Below, piece after piece: positions 10,854-24,150 of a DNA stretch of 64,000 nt. The DNA is from Rapana venosa (taxonomy: Eukaryota; Mollusca; Gastropoda; Neogastropoda; Muricidae). The stretch spans positions 28,374,599 through 28,438,598 of the forward strand of contig CM054140.1 in the NCBI GenBank assembly GCA_028751875.1, in the 5' to 3' direction. The translations under genes were made by a program, and so were the position numbers. The notes below the pieces were generated by a model that ran no database searches, was not told the origin of the DNA, and was given only the letters and a program-made list of their open reading frames with translations. Numbering within the stretch: the stretch's first letter is position 1; each line of letters begins with the position of its first letter.

Positions 10854-12718
10854 AATTTTTATTTAAAAATAGGCATCTAGGATGGTCACCGCCGGGTTGG
10901 AAGATTACCACATAAACCATAATCTTTTAATTAGAATATGACACCACTGAAATGCAGTTTGGCCTCAGATTGAGTCTGTGAAGAAACACTGTACTTTGTA
11001 CTTCCTTCCATAATTATATATAATACGTTGACGTCAGCAGCAACCAGGCTTGAGAAATAGCCTTCATAGGCTAGCTGTACTGTGACTGATAATTTCTCTC
11101 AATTTGCCCTACATGAAGTGAAAGATTAGCAACTAGGCCTACGTGGCCCTGATGCAGCCGGTTTGAGCAAAGGACAAGATTTCGTAAATTATATAGGTAT
11201 GTGCATCTGATGGGACTAAACTGTCCACATAATTATAGCCTTTGTTGATTGGGCTAACCACTACTCCAAAACATTCCTGGTGTAGACTCTTTTGCTTTCT
11301 CACTTTTCAGTCTAAGTATCTGTGCTCAAATGGGTTTTTTGTGTGTAGACCTCCCACAGACATCTGGCTGAGATGGGACCCTTCGTTAATGTCCACATAG
11401 GCCTATCTACGATAAAGAAACTTATAGCTGTTGGCAAAGAACAAAGAACAGAATGAAATGAAATGGGGCTTTTCTCCCCAGCAGCAAGTTTCGCTGTCTG
11501 TATCGATGGAAAGATATTGGCTTCCCAAAAAATCAATTTGACTCGTCGGAGGCACTGCCTAATGTTTCAGCACAGTGCCCCTTTGAGTGAAGGAAGAAGT
11601 CAAGACTGGTAAGTCTGTATCAGTCACATGACAGAATTTGTCACCCTAAAGAATGTGACTGAAAGTTGCAGCAATACACCAGTACTGACCCTGCACTTCT
11701 CAGATAAAGCAATGGTGTGGTGGCTTTCTGTAACGTTGTGCAAGGTCCAGCATAGAATTTCCCATCTACGTCAGCCTCAGATAGTCACCTGGAGCTTCGA
11801 TAAACTGGAAAAGTATAACTGTTCTGCACCGTTATCAGTCAGCCGTGGTACAAGTAGGCCATACCGAAATGCATCATATGAGGAAGAAACTTTGACAGAG
11901 AAAAGTGTGTTATGCAAATGATCTGCTGGGAGAATTTGGGGGGATTTAACAGCTTGAAACAATAAAGTCTATATCACTCTGAATACTGATCTTTTAGATA
12001 GGCTTTCTTTAGATTCCAAACCGTTTTACATGCACAGAAACAAAAAATACTCAGTTTAGCAAGAATATGGTAGAACTGAATAGATGTTTAGAACTAGTAA
12101 CAACGATAATGATTAGCTGTTGTTTTTATTGGAACTGAACAAGACTATAAGGAAAGAGTGATTGGAGGGACAGGGGGCAACAATTAAAAGTAACAGTAGC
12201 AGCTTGTAAGCTTTTGCCGTGACTGCGTCCTCCGTTTCCAGAGATGTCTGCAGAGAGGAAATGGGCCTACAGGGCCTCTGTTTTATCTCATGCGGCAGTC
12301 ATCAGATAGCCTATCCTCCAACGCAATGCTGTCATGATAGGATGTCTAGACGAGGAACAAAAATTAACATGTACAAGAGCGAAAACAACCTACGGGGCCT
12401 GACTGTTCTTTCCAGATTTTGTTTATAAAGTCAATCTTGTAATTCTGCTGCAACTTTGAAAATCCCAACAAAAAGACCGCTATCATGTACTTGTGTCCAA
12501 ACAACTCAGGCTCCATTCTATTCCATATTGTTTATAGCCCTACCAGCCACGAAAACCATATCAGGGCTGTCACCTCATTCAGATTCAGTGGCCCCAGTAA
12601 CTTTCACTTTAAGTTATAATCCAACATCTAATATCTTCAAATATCTAACACCGTCCATCTTAAAATTAAAAAAAAACACAAAAAACAACAAAACAATGAT
12701 ACAATACTAAATCATTTA
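10854..12718. other. sequence seen once in the window, no gene recognised
   Basis: Mixed AT-rich sequence without repeats shared with the rest of the window. Open frames are short (longest 97 codons, 11628-11921) and match nothing I recognise. It joins abruptly at 12718/12719 to the middle of an ndufa11 exon 1 copy. Confidence 0.4.
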
Positions 12719-12789
12719 ACTTGAATAGTATCCAAAGGAAATGGGGAGGCTTAGGGAGTTCCGAAGTACTTCTTACGCTTTTCTGACAT
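12719..12789 (-). pseudogene. ndufa11: ndufa11 exon 1 fragment
   Basis: The 5' two-thirds of exon 1 (start codon at 12787-12789 on the minus strand) with single-base insertions relative to 4393-4462. The rest of the exon is replaced by unrelated sequence at 12718, so no gene can start here. Confidence 0.75.
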
Positions 12790-14309
12790 GTTTAATTTTT
12801 TACAGCAAACGCTGTGAAGGGCACCGGAAAAGATACTGATTTGTCTCGTAAACATTGTGGTTTGAGTCTCGAGATACAAGATGATTTAAATTCCTTTCAC
12901 CCTTTTGGGTATGGAGGAATTACAAAACAATTGAAACAGGAGAATAAAACTAACAGCAATATACCCAAAATAACATGAATACTAATAGTAATACTGAAAA
13001 GCAAGTGTTCATCGCATAATGTAAGCAAACAGTATTAATGACTCATATTATTTTTAAGTACACACATTTATTTAAAAGACAATTTACACATATTAATAAT
13101 TATAATAATAATAATATTGCATGGAATTATTATTTATTTACATATGAAAGACATTGAGATTTCAAGAAATATCTGCAATGAATTTTGAGGAGAGACAGGG
13201 AGAACTTTTCGAGATTTGTATTTCATTAGCTACAAAAAAGTATAACTGGAATGGTTGAAGAAAATGTCGGGGAAATAAAATTTCTTGTAAATGTTTTGAA
13301 GTGGTGACATACTGATAAAACGAAATTCTCCCCTAAAACAGAATATTGCCATTTTGATCCATATTCATTTCTTCCGTTACTTGGTTATTATGGAGGAGCA
13401 TAGGCCTAAAATCATCCCATCTTCACTTCTCTGACGTCCTAATCTGGTCTTGGACGTTTGATACTCGATCAAAAAATTATGGGGTTGATCAAGGTCATGG
13501 CTGTCAGTTGGAAAGAAAATTAACTCCAGCCAAATGTTTTTGCAGACTTCTGTTTCTTTCCTGTTCTCTTTTTTTGAAAATTCCCAATAATTTCAATCGT
13601 ATCTGGTTTACTTTCAATAAGTATCATACTCCTTCACCCTACCAATTTTTTTTTTTGGGGCGCTTTGTGTGAGTGTGCACGCATGACGGGTGAATTTTAA
13701 AATCTTGTTAATCTTTTGTGAACATTTGCTGGTATAATTGTTTTGAATGCACATAGCTTTGCAGATTAGGGTTATACTTAATTATTATATTTATTATTAT
13801 GAGACTAGTATATCCTACTGTCCGAAATCATGCATGTAGATACCAAAAGAACTGAATAATAATCGATGACGTAACCAACAGAGGAGTGAACAAAGTAACT
13901 GAGATACCACTATAAGTAGCATTCCACCTTTCGACGAATCGGCCAGAGTTGGGGATGATTGACAAAAACAGTGATATGCACTGAGAAGTATTACTTGTCT
14001 AACTTCATCTTCATAAAAGGATATTATTGTGGCCTTAATGGTGGGGGAAAAAAAGTTGGGCGTAGCAAACATAAAACCAAACAAGAGCCTTGGAGAGAAG
14101 CAAAGATCCTGACTCTTACTAAAAAGGACAATATCCATTATCATGGGATGAGGACAGGACAAAAAGTGTGGCAGCAACAATATTTATTTATTTATTATCC
14201 ATTTGTAGCAAAATACAGTAAAAAGCTGTTGATGCCTTCAATGTTTGCCTCTGTCAGCCCAGTTACACTACTGTGATGCAACACATATGATTATTTGTCA
14301 AAAAGAACA

Positions 14310-14625
14310 AAAATAAAGACAAAGGAGATGAGAAGACTTTACTTCTTCTTTCTTCATTTTTGTCATGTTTCTCACAGGGGAGGTGACATAGTTGAGCCTT
14401 CTCCATCTCCTCTCTGTTTTGAGCTTCCTCCTTATAATGCCCTTTTCTAATAATTGCAGTAAGGTAGCATGTTTTTGCTAGTCTTTCCTTTGGTCTCTTT
14501 CCATCCACCTACTAAGTTCTTTCTCTTTTTATGATGTGTTGTCTACTTTCCATTGAACGTGCTCAAACAGCTCAGGCTATTGCTACTAGCTACAGACTTC
14601 AGATCATCAACTTTGCACATTCTCC
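14310..14625 (-). mobile_element. LINE C-terminal fragment, noisy copy
   Basis: Copy of 5985-6290. The frame is broken by indels, leaving MDGKRPKERLAKT readable (14263-14508). Confidence 0.6.
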
Positions 14626-15469
14626 CAGATAACAGGAGAAGACTTTTCTGTTGAGATTAAAAAGGTAAAGTGATTTGAAAATCCCCCTTATGACAGCAAT
14701 TGGTTGCCTTGTTCAAGAGGGTTGAACTCAAAACTGTGTGCATCAGGTCTGTAGAGCTACTTGGTCTGTTATTTTATGCATAGATATTGTTGCATGAACC
14801 CTGATCTTGAGGTTGAATGACATGTTGTGATCATGAGATTGGATGCGTTGGTGGTGGTAATGTATCATGGCGCCATTGTTGTCCACATATCTCGGTTATT
14901 CTTCAGGCCTTGTTCTCGTGGGTTGTAGTGTCATTAGTGGTATGAGATGACTATTGTAGAAGTGGTGGTCATCAATAGAGTGATGATTAAATTTTGGTGC
15001 ATGTTCAGGATATAACATTATTGGATTTAACTTCAGATCCCACATTACAAAGTTCTTTATTTCTTTACATTTAGATCTTGGCCCAGGCCATAAAACTGTC
15101 AGTTTTCGATGTAAGCTACGTATTAGATCAACAATAACATGTGTTATGCCTTTGAAATGTTGAGATTGTCTTCCTCATTGATAAGCTCCCAACATGAAAC
15201 ACTCTATTGGTCCATTACCAAAAACCCCACCATTCTTTCAAGTCAAGTGTACAGCTACTTATAGCAAAGGTAATGAATTTCTATGTTTGAGATAATAACA
15301 GTATTTAAATTGAATTGTTTGCTTTTTCCCCAGCAAGTGGGACCGAGGCTCTCACAATGAAAAGACGTATCCGTATGCGACACTTTTGCCACCTGCTGCA
15401 TTCCAAACTTGGAGTGATGACTAAAAATGACATAGGATAAAAAAAATTAAATATTGTCATCTGTTTCTT

Positions 15470-15720
15470 ATCTCACAAAATGGCCTACTCTTCTGAAGGT
15501 CGAACAGATTTTGATGAGCGGTGCGACTGTAAAGATGTTCCTCATGTGTTGCAAAATAGGCCTCAGTTTATAGTCTCATCTGAAAGGCTTCTATTGATGA
15601 AAACTCCAGAGGAAAATTCCTTGAACGGGCGTCTCAGTGATGGCTCGAATCAATGGGCTTGACACCGGGCCATCAAATCGAGAGTGCATTATGTCTTACC
15701 CCTTGGCTACCCCCCACCCT
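15470..15720 (-). mobile_element. tRNA-derived SINE, noisy copy
   Basis: Copy of the minus-strand SINE at 7108-7362 with scattered single-base indels, including damage in the tRNA-like head near 15660-15715. Confidence 0.7.
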
Positions 15721-16434
15721 AAAAAAAAGTGTTTTTGGATGGTACTTGAAACAGCCACGGCACACAAATTTTCTCATCCAGCTGCATTAGGTTTCAGAGT
15801 GTGATCCAAGATGTGATGACGAGAGTGCTGGATGACCCCGGAGTGCTTACTTGGGGAATGCTCGAGCAACATTGTTCATGTCATTCTAAAGATGGAAGAC
15901 ATTGTTAGAGTTCTGAAGTTCTTGTAGAGGAGGCTGTCGACTACAAAATGTGGGGCTTGGTTGTGGCCGGAGAATGTACAGAAAAATGTACTTAAGGGTT
16001 CACTCCTAGTCCACAACACTGACTACCAGCAGGATTGGCCCTCTATCACAATTTTACCATGTTGTTGGGTGAGGAAGGGAAGGTGGTGAACCCACTGATG
16101 GTGCGTGGTTAGGCCCCTTTGAATGATTGCCTAGCAGCCAGCTTCTTAAAGTTAGGAGTGTGGGCTCAAGTGTTCAAATATCTGTATAAATTAAATTTGC
16201 CTCTTTAGGACAGTTCACATTTTAGTACCAAACTTCTTTCTCCTGCCTCATTCTTTTTCAGTGATCGGGAAATACCATGCTTTTTTTAGCACAACCAAGG
16301 TTTTTGATTCTAGTCCAGTCTCAGAATTGTCAAATATCAAGTTGCTCATATCCAGAGATTATGATGTGCCACCAGGTCTTGTCTCTTGTTTTTCATGATT
16401 ACATATTGTCACATATTGTCAGGGTCAGAGAGAC

Positions 16435-17907
16435 TCCCTCTGCTACTGGTAACATGTAACCAGTACCACCTGCACATGTGGGGAAGTAAACCAATCAAAA
16501 AATCCGACCTGGAGAGGGGATGGGCTCCGCCAGCAGTTGATTTGCCAAGACACACATGATTAAAGAAAGACAGCCAGAATTTCCATACGGATCCGGTCGT
16601 CGCCCGGGTTACACGGAACCGCGCCTTCTGTTGCTCATCAGGACAGAGGTCGATAAGTATGCAACTGAAGTAAAACACAGCAATATTTCGTGCCGGTAAC
16701 AACACATCATTGGCACATGGAATGTACCGGACACTAAGAGCTGCAGGCATAGTGGAAGAAGAACTGACACATTGAGATGTCCAGATATTCAATGGACATC
16801 CTTGGTGCTCTGCGAAGTAAGGTGGAAAAACATGGGAGAAAACAACGAATCAGGAAAGACCACAAAAAGTATAATACCAGTGGAAAACAGGTTAAACCTG
16901 GAACACGGCGTGGGGTTTTCGTCACAAAGACTCCGTGAAACCGTATGAGCTGTCAGCTGTGTCCGAGAATTATTACATCCGCCTGAGAGCCTACCCCCTT
17001 TCAAAAATAACCGTGTACAGGATACACCCCAATCAGACTGCCAGGATGAAGCCATAGAAGAATTGTATGACCAGGCTACAAGAGGTTTGAATCTAAACTC
17101 CCAAAGAAAGACATCCTCGTTGTTGCTGCAAGGTGACTGAACGCCAAGGTAGGAGAGATGCATGGAAAGAATTGGAGGCGTTTGTGGGACACATTGTAAT
17201 AACCAATCCAAATGATAGAGGCTTGAGACTCCTGGAGTTTGCCTAGTAACAACCACCTCAGCTAGGATTACACTTGGCCCACACAAGAAATCCATGGAAA
17301 TGGACATGGCTAGCCCAAATGGTGTACTCCACAACAAATAGATTACTTCATGGTGCAATAAGACGGTTTCAGTCTAGCGTTAACTCATCGCCACGACCAC
17401 TAAGTTTTCCATGAGCAGAATAGGGAGTGATCATGTTTTGTGATGATTCTTTCGACTACGTTCTAAAGAAAATCCACAAGCGGAACAACATCAGGATCAA
17501 TTTGACCTTGAGAAGTGAAGGACCCAGAGGTATTTGAAAATTTTTCAAGCAAGGATAGGTGAAAGTTTGCAGCACTCAATTGTGATGATCAGAACATAGA
17601 TTTCACTGAGTATAGTTTCAATACTAGCAGTGACTGAAACAGCAAGCGAGCTTTTGGCAACACCGACAGTCAAAAACCATGGGTCACACCTAACATCCTA
17701 CAACTATGCACAAGCGTAGCAGAGTTGAGAAAAAGAAAAAATGAGAACAAAGATAAGAGCACAGAACAATATAGGGCAGTCACAAAAAAAAAAAAAAAAA
17801 GATTCAGGAAGACCATGGACGGAGGCAAAAGGGAAAATGGATCGGAGAGAACAGTGCAAGACATTGATGGAGAACATCAAGAAACAATAGCACGAAAGAT
17901 ATCAGCT
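16435..17907 (+). mobile_element. RTE element 5' part, noisy copy
   Basis: Same element as 8055-9519. The endonuclease frame that is open for 411 codons there is broken here by roughly one indel every 10-15 nt, so only short pieces survive. It ends at 'atatcagct' (17899-17907), the left target-site duplication of the L1 insertion. Confidence 0.85.
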
Positions 17908-20900
17908 CTGCTATAAGATAAAAAGAAAAAAAAAGAGTGCTCCTCTGCATCCCGTGTTGCGAAGATGTCAGATACGGAATTCTGTATTTCTATCGTTTTG
18001 TGTGTGTTGTGTGTGTGATTGGGTGTGAAAGTTGTGGACATTGTTGGTTTCATTGTCCTTGTTTTGTCTTACAAATTTCCTGTGAAAAAGCCATGTGTGG
18101 GGGCCCCCCCCCCCCCCCCCCGAGACGTTTTTTTTCATACGAACAACATTTTGGATAGAATTATATACATTTGTGAGTTTTTTGCCCATGATCGAAATTG
18201 GTGTGCAATGTTTTTCAACCATGTAGCTTTGTAAGATAGATAATATAATTATGTCATATATGGACACCTTACGAATTGATCACTAACTGTCAAGGGACTA
18301 GGGGATACAGTAAACGTAGAGATGTTTTCATTATCTAAGACAAAAGAACACTAGTCTCTCCTTTATTGCCTGCAAGATACACATTTTGATCATATCTGGA
18401 AAGGGATGTACATTCAGACTGGGTTACAAATGTTTTTTCTGCCTCGTTTCGGTCGAATTGTAGAGGGGTTTGCTGTTTTGTTTGCAAACATGATTTTTGA
18501 ATTTAGGTAACAAATGTAGACAAAGATGCAAATGGTAATTTCATATTGATTTCTTTTCTGCTTTTGGGAAGACTTTCTTTTGGTGAATGTGTATGGTCCA
18601 AACAGAGATGACCCTGCATTTTATGTACTTTAAAGGAAAAGATAAAACGTTAAATAACAATAAATCATTTGCAGTGTGGGTGATTGGATGTTGCATTAGA
18701 TCTGATATTGTTGTAATCTATATTCATGACAGTAATCACGAGCGAGAAAGGAAATTGATGGGCTAGTAGAAGAATTTGCGTTTAGCAGACGATTGGAGAG
18801 AGAACAATCTGGGAAAGTAGGCGTTACATCATGGCGTAAACCCAACGCCCCTGAAGCAAGGCCGGCTTGATTTCTTTTTGGTGTCAGATTCACCTATATC
18901 TGGTATTTTAAAGACGCTGATATTGTTCGGCTATTCGCTCAGTCACTCATTGGTTACTTAACATTAAAAGTTTGGTAAAAAATGAAAAGATCATACATTT
19001 GGGAAGTTTAATTATCCTTACTTAAGAGATACAGTACGTGAAGGAAGATTAATAAAGAGATCACCAATGTGGATACTTAGAATATGACAGCGATTTTATT
19101 AGGAAATATAGATGAAATTGAAAAGGGCTGATATTGAATTAAAGATTTCAGACAGGAGAGTTTTTGGATTTCTTGCTAATGAAATACGGTGGGTAAAACT
19201 ATTGATATGCCTCAATGAAGAAGAAAAATGACTTTAGCAGCCGAACATAAAATTATCACGAGATATAGGGAGACATTAGAAAAAATGAAAAGAAAACAGT
19301 ACCAAAAACATTCAGCAGATTCGGAAAAGAGCCAGGAATTCAAGAGCAATCAGAGACAAAAGAATGGAAAGGAGGTTTATTAAGATCCAGGCAAGATGGA
19401 TTGCTGAAGAGGTGAAAAAAATTTCAAAGTTTAACTTTTGCAATTTAGAAAACGGAACCTATGTTAGCAAGCAAATGACAAAGTTGATAATTAGTGACGG
19501 GGATGGTAATAGAAGCCCCCACAGAATAGGCAAGGGGGAAGTGAAAGCATTCTATGAAACATTTGTAAAGAAAAGATATGTGAAGACTGTGAAATAATCG
19601 TCTTGTCAAAAAACTATACCTAGATTATCCCTGAGCAAAATTAATTTAATGGAAGGAAATACACTTCTTGAATGAAGCAACTCGGATTGTAAAACATGAA
19701 AAATGGTAAAGTCTCAGGCACTGATGGGTTTTTACTGTCGAATTCTGTAATTTTTTGGGACACGTTTTTAGGACCCTTTGTTGTCAGATCTTTAAAGAAT
19801 GAAGCCATACAAGCATGGGTGAACTGTCTGCAACACAAAAAGAGGTGTTCTTCACTTGTATTCCCAAAGGTGTAAATCCAAAAGAATATATAAGAGACAA
19901 CTGGCGACCTATTCTCTATAATGTTGTATACAACATAGGATCTTCTTCTATTGCCCAACAGAATAATACAGATATGCCAATCCTTATCAATGAAGACCAA
20001 ACTGGGTTTATCAGTAACAGATATATGGGGATAATTGTAAAGATTTTTATATGTATATGATTAACATATCTTAAATGTTAAAAGTTGCCAGGTTGCTACT
20101 CTGTATTTGATTTGAAAAAGCCTTTGATTCCTTAAATTGGTGTTTTATGATGAAAGTTTTGAAAGCATATGGCTTTGGCCAATAGTATTTGTCGTTGGGA
20201 TTGAACACATCTCATATTAGGATATAAAATCAAACAGTGGTTGTGAATGGACAGATGTGGGCAAGCGTTTAAATTGACAGAGGCTGCCGACAGGGAGATC
20301 AGTTTCACCTATTTATTTATCTCTGTGCAGAAATTTTAGGTACAATGATAAGAGAAGATAAATAATTAAGGAGAATTAAGATAAATGGTAGAGAACATTA
20401 GGATTCTACAGTTTGCTGATGACACCCAACTGTTTTAATATGGTTTGATTTGGGTTTCTTTTGACAATATATTTATTTGACAGATTTAGTAGAGTGTCAG
20501 GTTTATCAAGGAATTGTGATAAAACAAAGTTGTATGCTGGGACATAAAAGATCTAGAAGATATTAGGTCACTCATTTAAAAATGTATGGAACCATCTAAA
20601 TTTAAAAATATAGGGATTTGGTTTTATGTTAATTTTAGTTGACTAGTGAAAATATCAAAAACTATAAGATAAGTCAGCGGAAGTAAAAGTGAGTAAAAGT
20701 GATGTTTATGAATCTGGGGCAAACGAACCCAATCATCCATTGGAAGAGTTGCTGTATAAAATCTCTTATTTGTCAAAGTTAATCCATTCTGGATTCTGCT
20801 ACCAGATCACTGACAGTTAATACAGAAGCTCCCAAGTTTATGCTTTCAGTTTGTTTGGACACGGAAAAAAAAAAAAACGATAGAATTACCAGGAAACAGC

Positions 20901-22370
20901 AGTTTAAAACGATATTTTTAACAGGTGGACTTAACTTTTAGATATTAGAAATTACATTTTTGCTTTGAAATTTTCTGGATAAGAAAAAGTAAAATAACCC
21001 GACTCACAAGTGGAAAAAATATTCGCTATAGAAAACTAACCCATTTCTTGAAAACCTAGAATGCTATGGGGCCAAATATACTTCAAAATATACAAGTATA
21101 ACTTGTTTTGGGTCATGTATTTAGAGCATATAGAATTTTTTTGTACTCAAGTCTTACCATACCAGTAACCAGTACGAGCTTCTTGAGGAGCAATTTCTAT
21201 ATGAAAATATTTAAAGTGTAGGAATGTACCAGTTAAACAAGATAAAATGATAAGAAAGGGGTTATATTCTATTAAAACATTTTTTAAGAAATGGAGAATT
21301 TGTGAAATACCACGAATTTTTAAATGATACAAGCTTTGGTATTGACTTTATCACTACAATGGATGGATATCATGCATAAAAAAATATGTTAAAAAAACGG
21401 GGAATTATATAGATGATAAACTACTCAAACATAGAGGTATGTTTTGTCAATAAAGTGTATATTGAGCGTACATAAAGGAGCAAAAAAAGTACTATGAATC
21501 TAACATCCGAAACAATAAACCAAAATGTTGTTTAAATTGGTCAGAAAAAATATAGCATGTATACCATGGGACAAAATTTTCAGCAAAATACACAGAACCA
21601 GAGATGTACAATTTAATCATGGTACCAATTAGAAATCGTACATTAGAGTAATTCTTACTACTGTGATTTTCTATGTTTATGGTGTGTAACTGGATTACTG
21701 CACAATGTTCACTTTTGTCAGAAGGATGGAACGAGACTCTATTGAACAGTTTTTTATGGAACCACCTGTGACTATGTACGTTCTTTTTGGAATGATGATG
21801 GTACACTTGTTTGATCGAAAATGTCATAATAATCACTTCTCTTAAGATGTCACGAGAACTTGTCCATTTTTGGAGTGATCAGTATCTAGAAACAAATGAT
21901 ATATTGGATTTTATTTTTAATGTTTGGTAACTATATATATTTAAGTGTTAAACTGACTAGCAAAATCCCAAATTTGTTTTGTATTTCAACAAACCAACTA
22001 AAAGCTAGATATGCAATAGAAAATTTTAAAGCAAGAAAATTAAGTGGCAAATTGACAGACTTTCTCAAAGCTTTTGGATTGCATTTGGAAACCCCAATTG
22101 TACTGAAACGGATCAGACGTACGTTTAGAAATCTGACAAATTGTGAGAATATTGCAACTGTTAGAGTATTTTTCATTGCTATGTTTACTGAAAGTGTTTT
22201 GTTTACATCTTTAGCATAGTTGTGACTGGTTGAATGTTATCATGGCTTTAATGTTCCTTTGGGTGGTATGTTGTATTCTATATGTAAAATGTTTGTATAA
22301 AAAGATTTAAACAAAAAAAAATAAGTTATGAGTCAAAAAACACGCAAAAAATAAAAAAAAAAAAAAAAAC
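17908..22370 (+). mobile_element. L1/Tx1-like LINE inserted into the RTE element (full extent)
   Basis: Runs from 'ctgctataag' to a poly-A tail (22341-22369), about 4.46 kb. Broken coding pieces appear in the order of an L1 ORF2. The endonuclease start TLRIA is at about 18265, and VNVYGPNRDDPAF is near 18590. Linker helices (ERRFIKIQARWIAEEV) run from 19364. Reverse transcriptase NWRPI lies near 19900 and INEDQTGFISNRYMG near 19990. FDLKKPLIP is near 20110, and the catalytic FADDTQLF near 20411-20434. A C-terminal piece (107-codon frame) is at 21896-22219. No ORF1 was recognised, and every frame is interrupted. Decay and read noise cannot be separated here because no clean copy exists beyond 10116. 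Confidence 0.82.
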
Positions 22371-24150
22371 ATATCAAGCTGGTGAAAGGACCTTGACTAG
22401 CACAAAAACAGAGAAGAAGGTTTTTAACAATCCAAGTCAAAATGGGAAGTGTCTCACTGATGACAGGGATATTTGAAAAGAAGGACAGAATACTGCTCAG
22501 ACCTGTATAACTATGAACCGCAGGAGATCCAGAAGTCCTTAATGTACCCAAAAGCAAAGACAAGCACAGGTCACCTATCCTCGAGAAGAAGAAGTGGAAA
22601 ACAGCAGTCAGATCGCTGAAAAAGGGGAAGTCCGCAGGGTGACAACATCTCCAGCTGAGTTGGTCCAAGTGGAGGGTAAGCCTTGATCAGCGCCCTATAG
22701 AATCTGCCAACAAAGATTGGCAGACAGGAAATGGCCAAACACCATGGACACAGTCACTCATCATCACCCTCCCAAGAAAGGAAATCTACAAACAATGCCT
22801 AATTACCGCACAATCAGCCTCATATGGCCCACACTCCAAGCAATGTATGCATGCAGATAATATTGAATAGACTGAAGCCACAAGAAAGAGCCATCATTGT
22901 CCGAGGACCAAGCAGGTTTCAGAGCAGGGCGCAGGCACAACAGAACTGAATTCAACCTCAGAAATACTATGTGAGCGGTACCTTCAAAACATCAACAAGA
23001 CCTTTACCAGTATTTTCGATTTTAAAGGCATTGGACAGGGTGTGGCATGCAGCCATTGTGGGCAACCCATGAATTTGTACAGCATCATGAACTTGATCAG
23101 TGTCATCAAACATGTACAGTGAGGCACCAGTGCAGTGTTACTACAACTACATGGAGAATGGTTTCGAACAACAGTTGGAGTAAGGCAGGGCTGTCTACTT
23201 CTCCCACTCTTTTCAAACATTTCCTTGAGAGAATCATGGGCTGTCATGCACTGGAACATCATGAAGGATCAGTCACATTCGGTGGTCGAACGATCACAAA
23301 CTTCCGCTTCGCAGAGATGACATTGATGGGAAATAGCAGGCTCACAAAAGAGCTTGCCAGCCTACAGAACACTTATGAATAAGGCCTCCAAAAACATACG
23401 GCATTGGAAATCAGTGCGAGAAGACCAAACTGATGACTATAACACCAATGGCATTTGCACTGATATCAGGGTTAATGACCAGAAGTGGACACAGTTCCCA
23501 AAGCTTCAAGTACGGGCGCATTGTATCAGACCAGGGATCCTAGCCAAAGTAGTTGCAGGGATCTGCACAGACAATAAACAGCTTTGTCAAATACTTAACC
23601 CCCATCTGGAGAGAGTTAAAAAAATATTCACTTTATCTCCAAGATCAGACTATGCGCTCCCTTGTCAATCCATATTTTGTATGCCTGTGAATCATGGACC
23701 TCTGACTGCAGATTTGGAGGAGGAAGAGTACAGGCAGTAGTGGAAATGAGTGCTTTCGGGAGACTCCTTTGATCTCTACAATAGACCACATAAGCAACGA
23801 AAGCGTGCATAACAGATCCAGCAAACCATTGGACCCTTATGAGAACCTTTCTAAACGATCGTGAAAAAAGCAGTAAAACTTAAATTGGTATGGGCATGGT
23901 AATCAAGATCCAATGGACTTGCAAAGAAGTTTTGCATGGCACTGTCCAGGAGAAGAAGAAGAGCAGATAAGGAAGCGCTGGCGAGGATAACATTCAGCGA
24001 AATGGTCAGGCCTCTAGAAACCTCAACAAAACCCTGAGAAAGGCAGAACAAGAGAGAGAAAATGGAGGGAACTGGTTGTTGATGTCTTTGAGGGTGCACC
24101 CTCAGTCGGCTGGACTAACGGGACAGGGACAGATTTAGATAGATAAGATC
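22371..24150 (+). mobile_element. RTE element 3' part (reverse transcriptase and tail)
   Basis: Resumes at the right target-site duplication 'atatcaagct' (22371-22380), which completes the interrupted KAYQL codons of the RTE frame. Reverse transcriptase pieces follow in order: TPWTQSLIITLPKKGNLQ (about 22740), GFRAG(R) near 22920, GEWFRTTVGVRQGCLL (about 23150), GGRTITNFRFA (about 23282), where two extra bases break the catalytic ADD, and a C-terminal 'KRWRG' and GQASRNLNKTLRKAEQ region near 23970-24050. It ends in a short (GATA)-like tail at about 24133-24150, as RTE elements often do. Confidence 0.83.

Noticed and set aside
11628..11921. 97-codon ORF in the sequence seen only once
   Set aside because: No family resemblance, a length expected by chance, and no supporting splice or context evidence.
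23047..23740. Independent small host genes in the 111- and 128-codon frames
   Set aside because: They are frame-shifted pieces of the RTE reverse transcriptase (VGVRQGC, GGRTITNFRFA), not separate genes.
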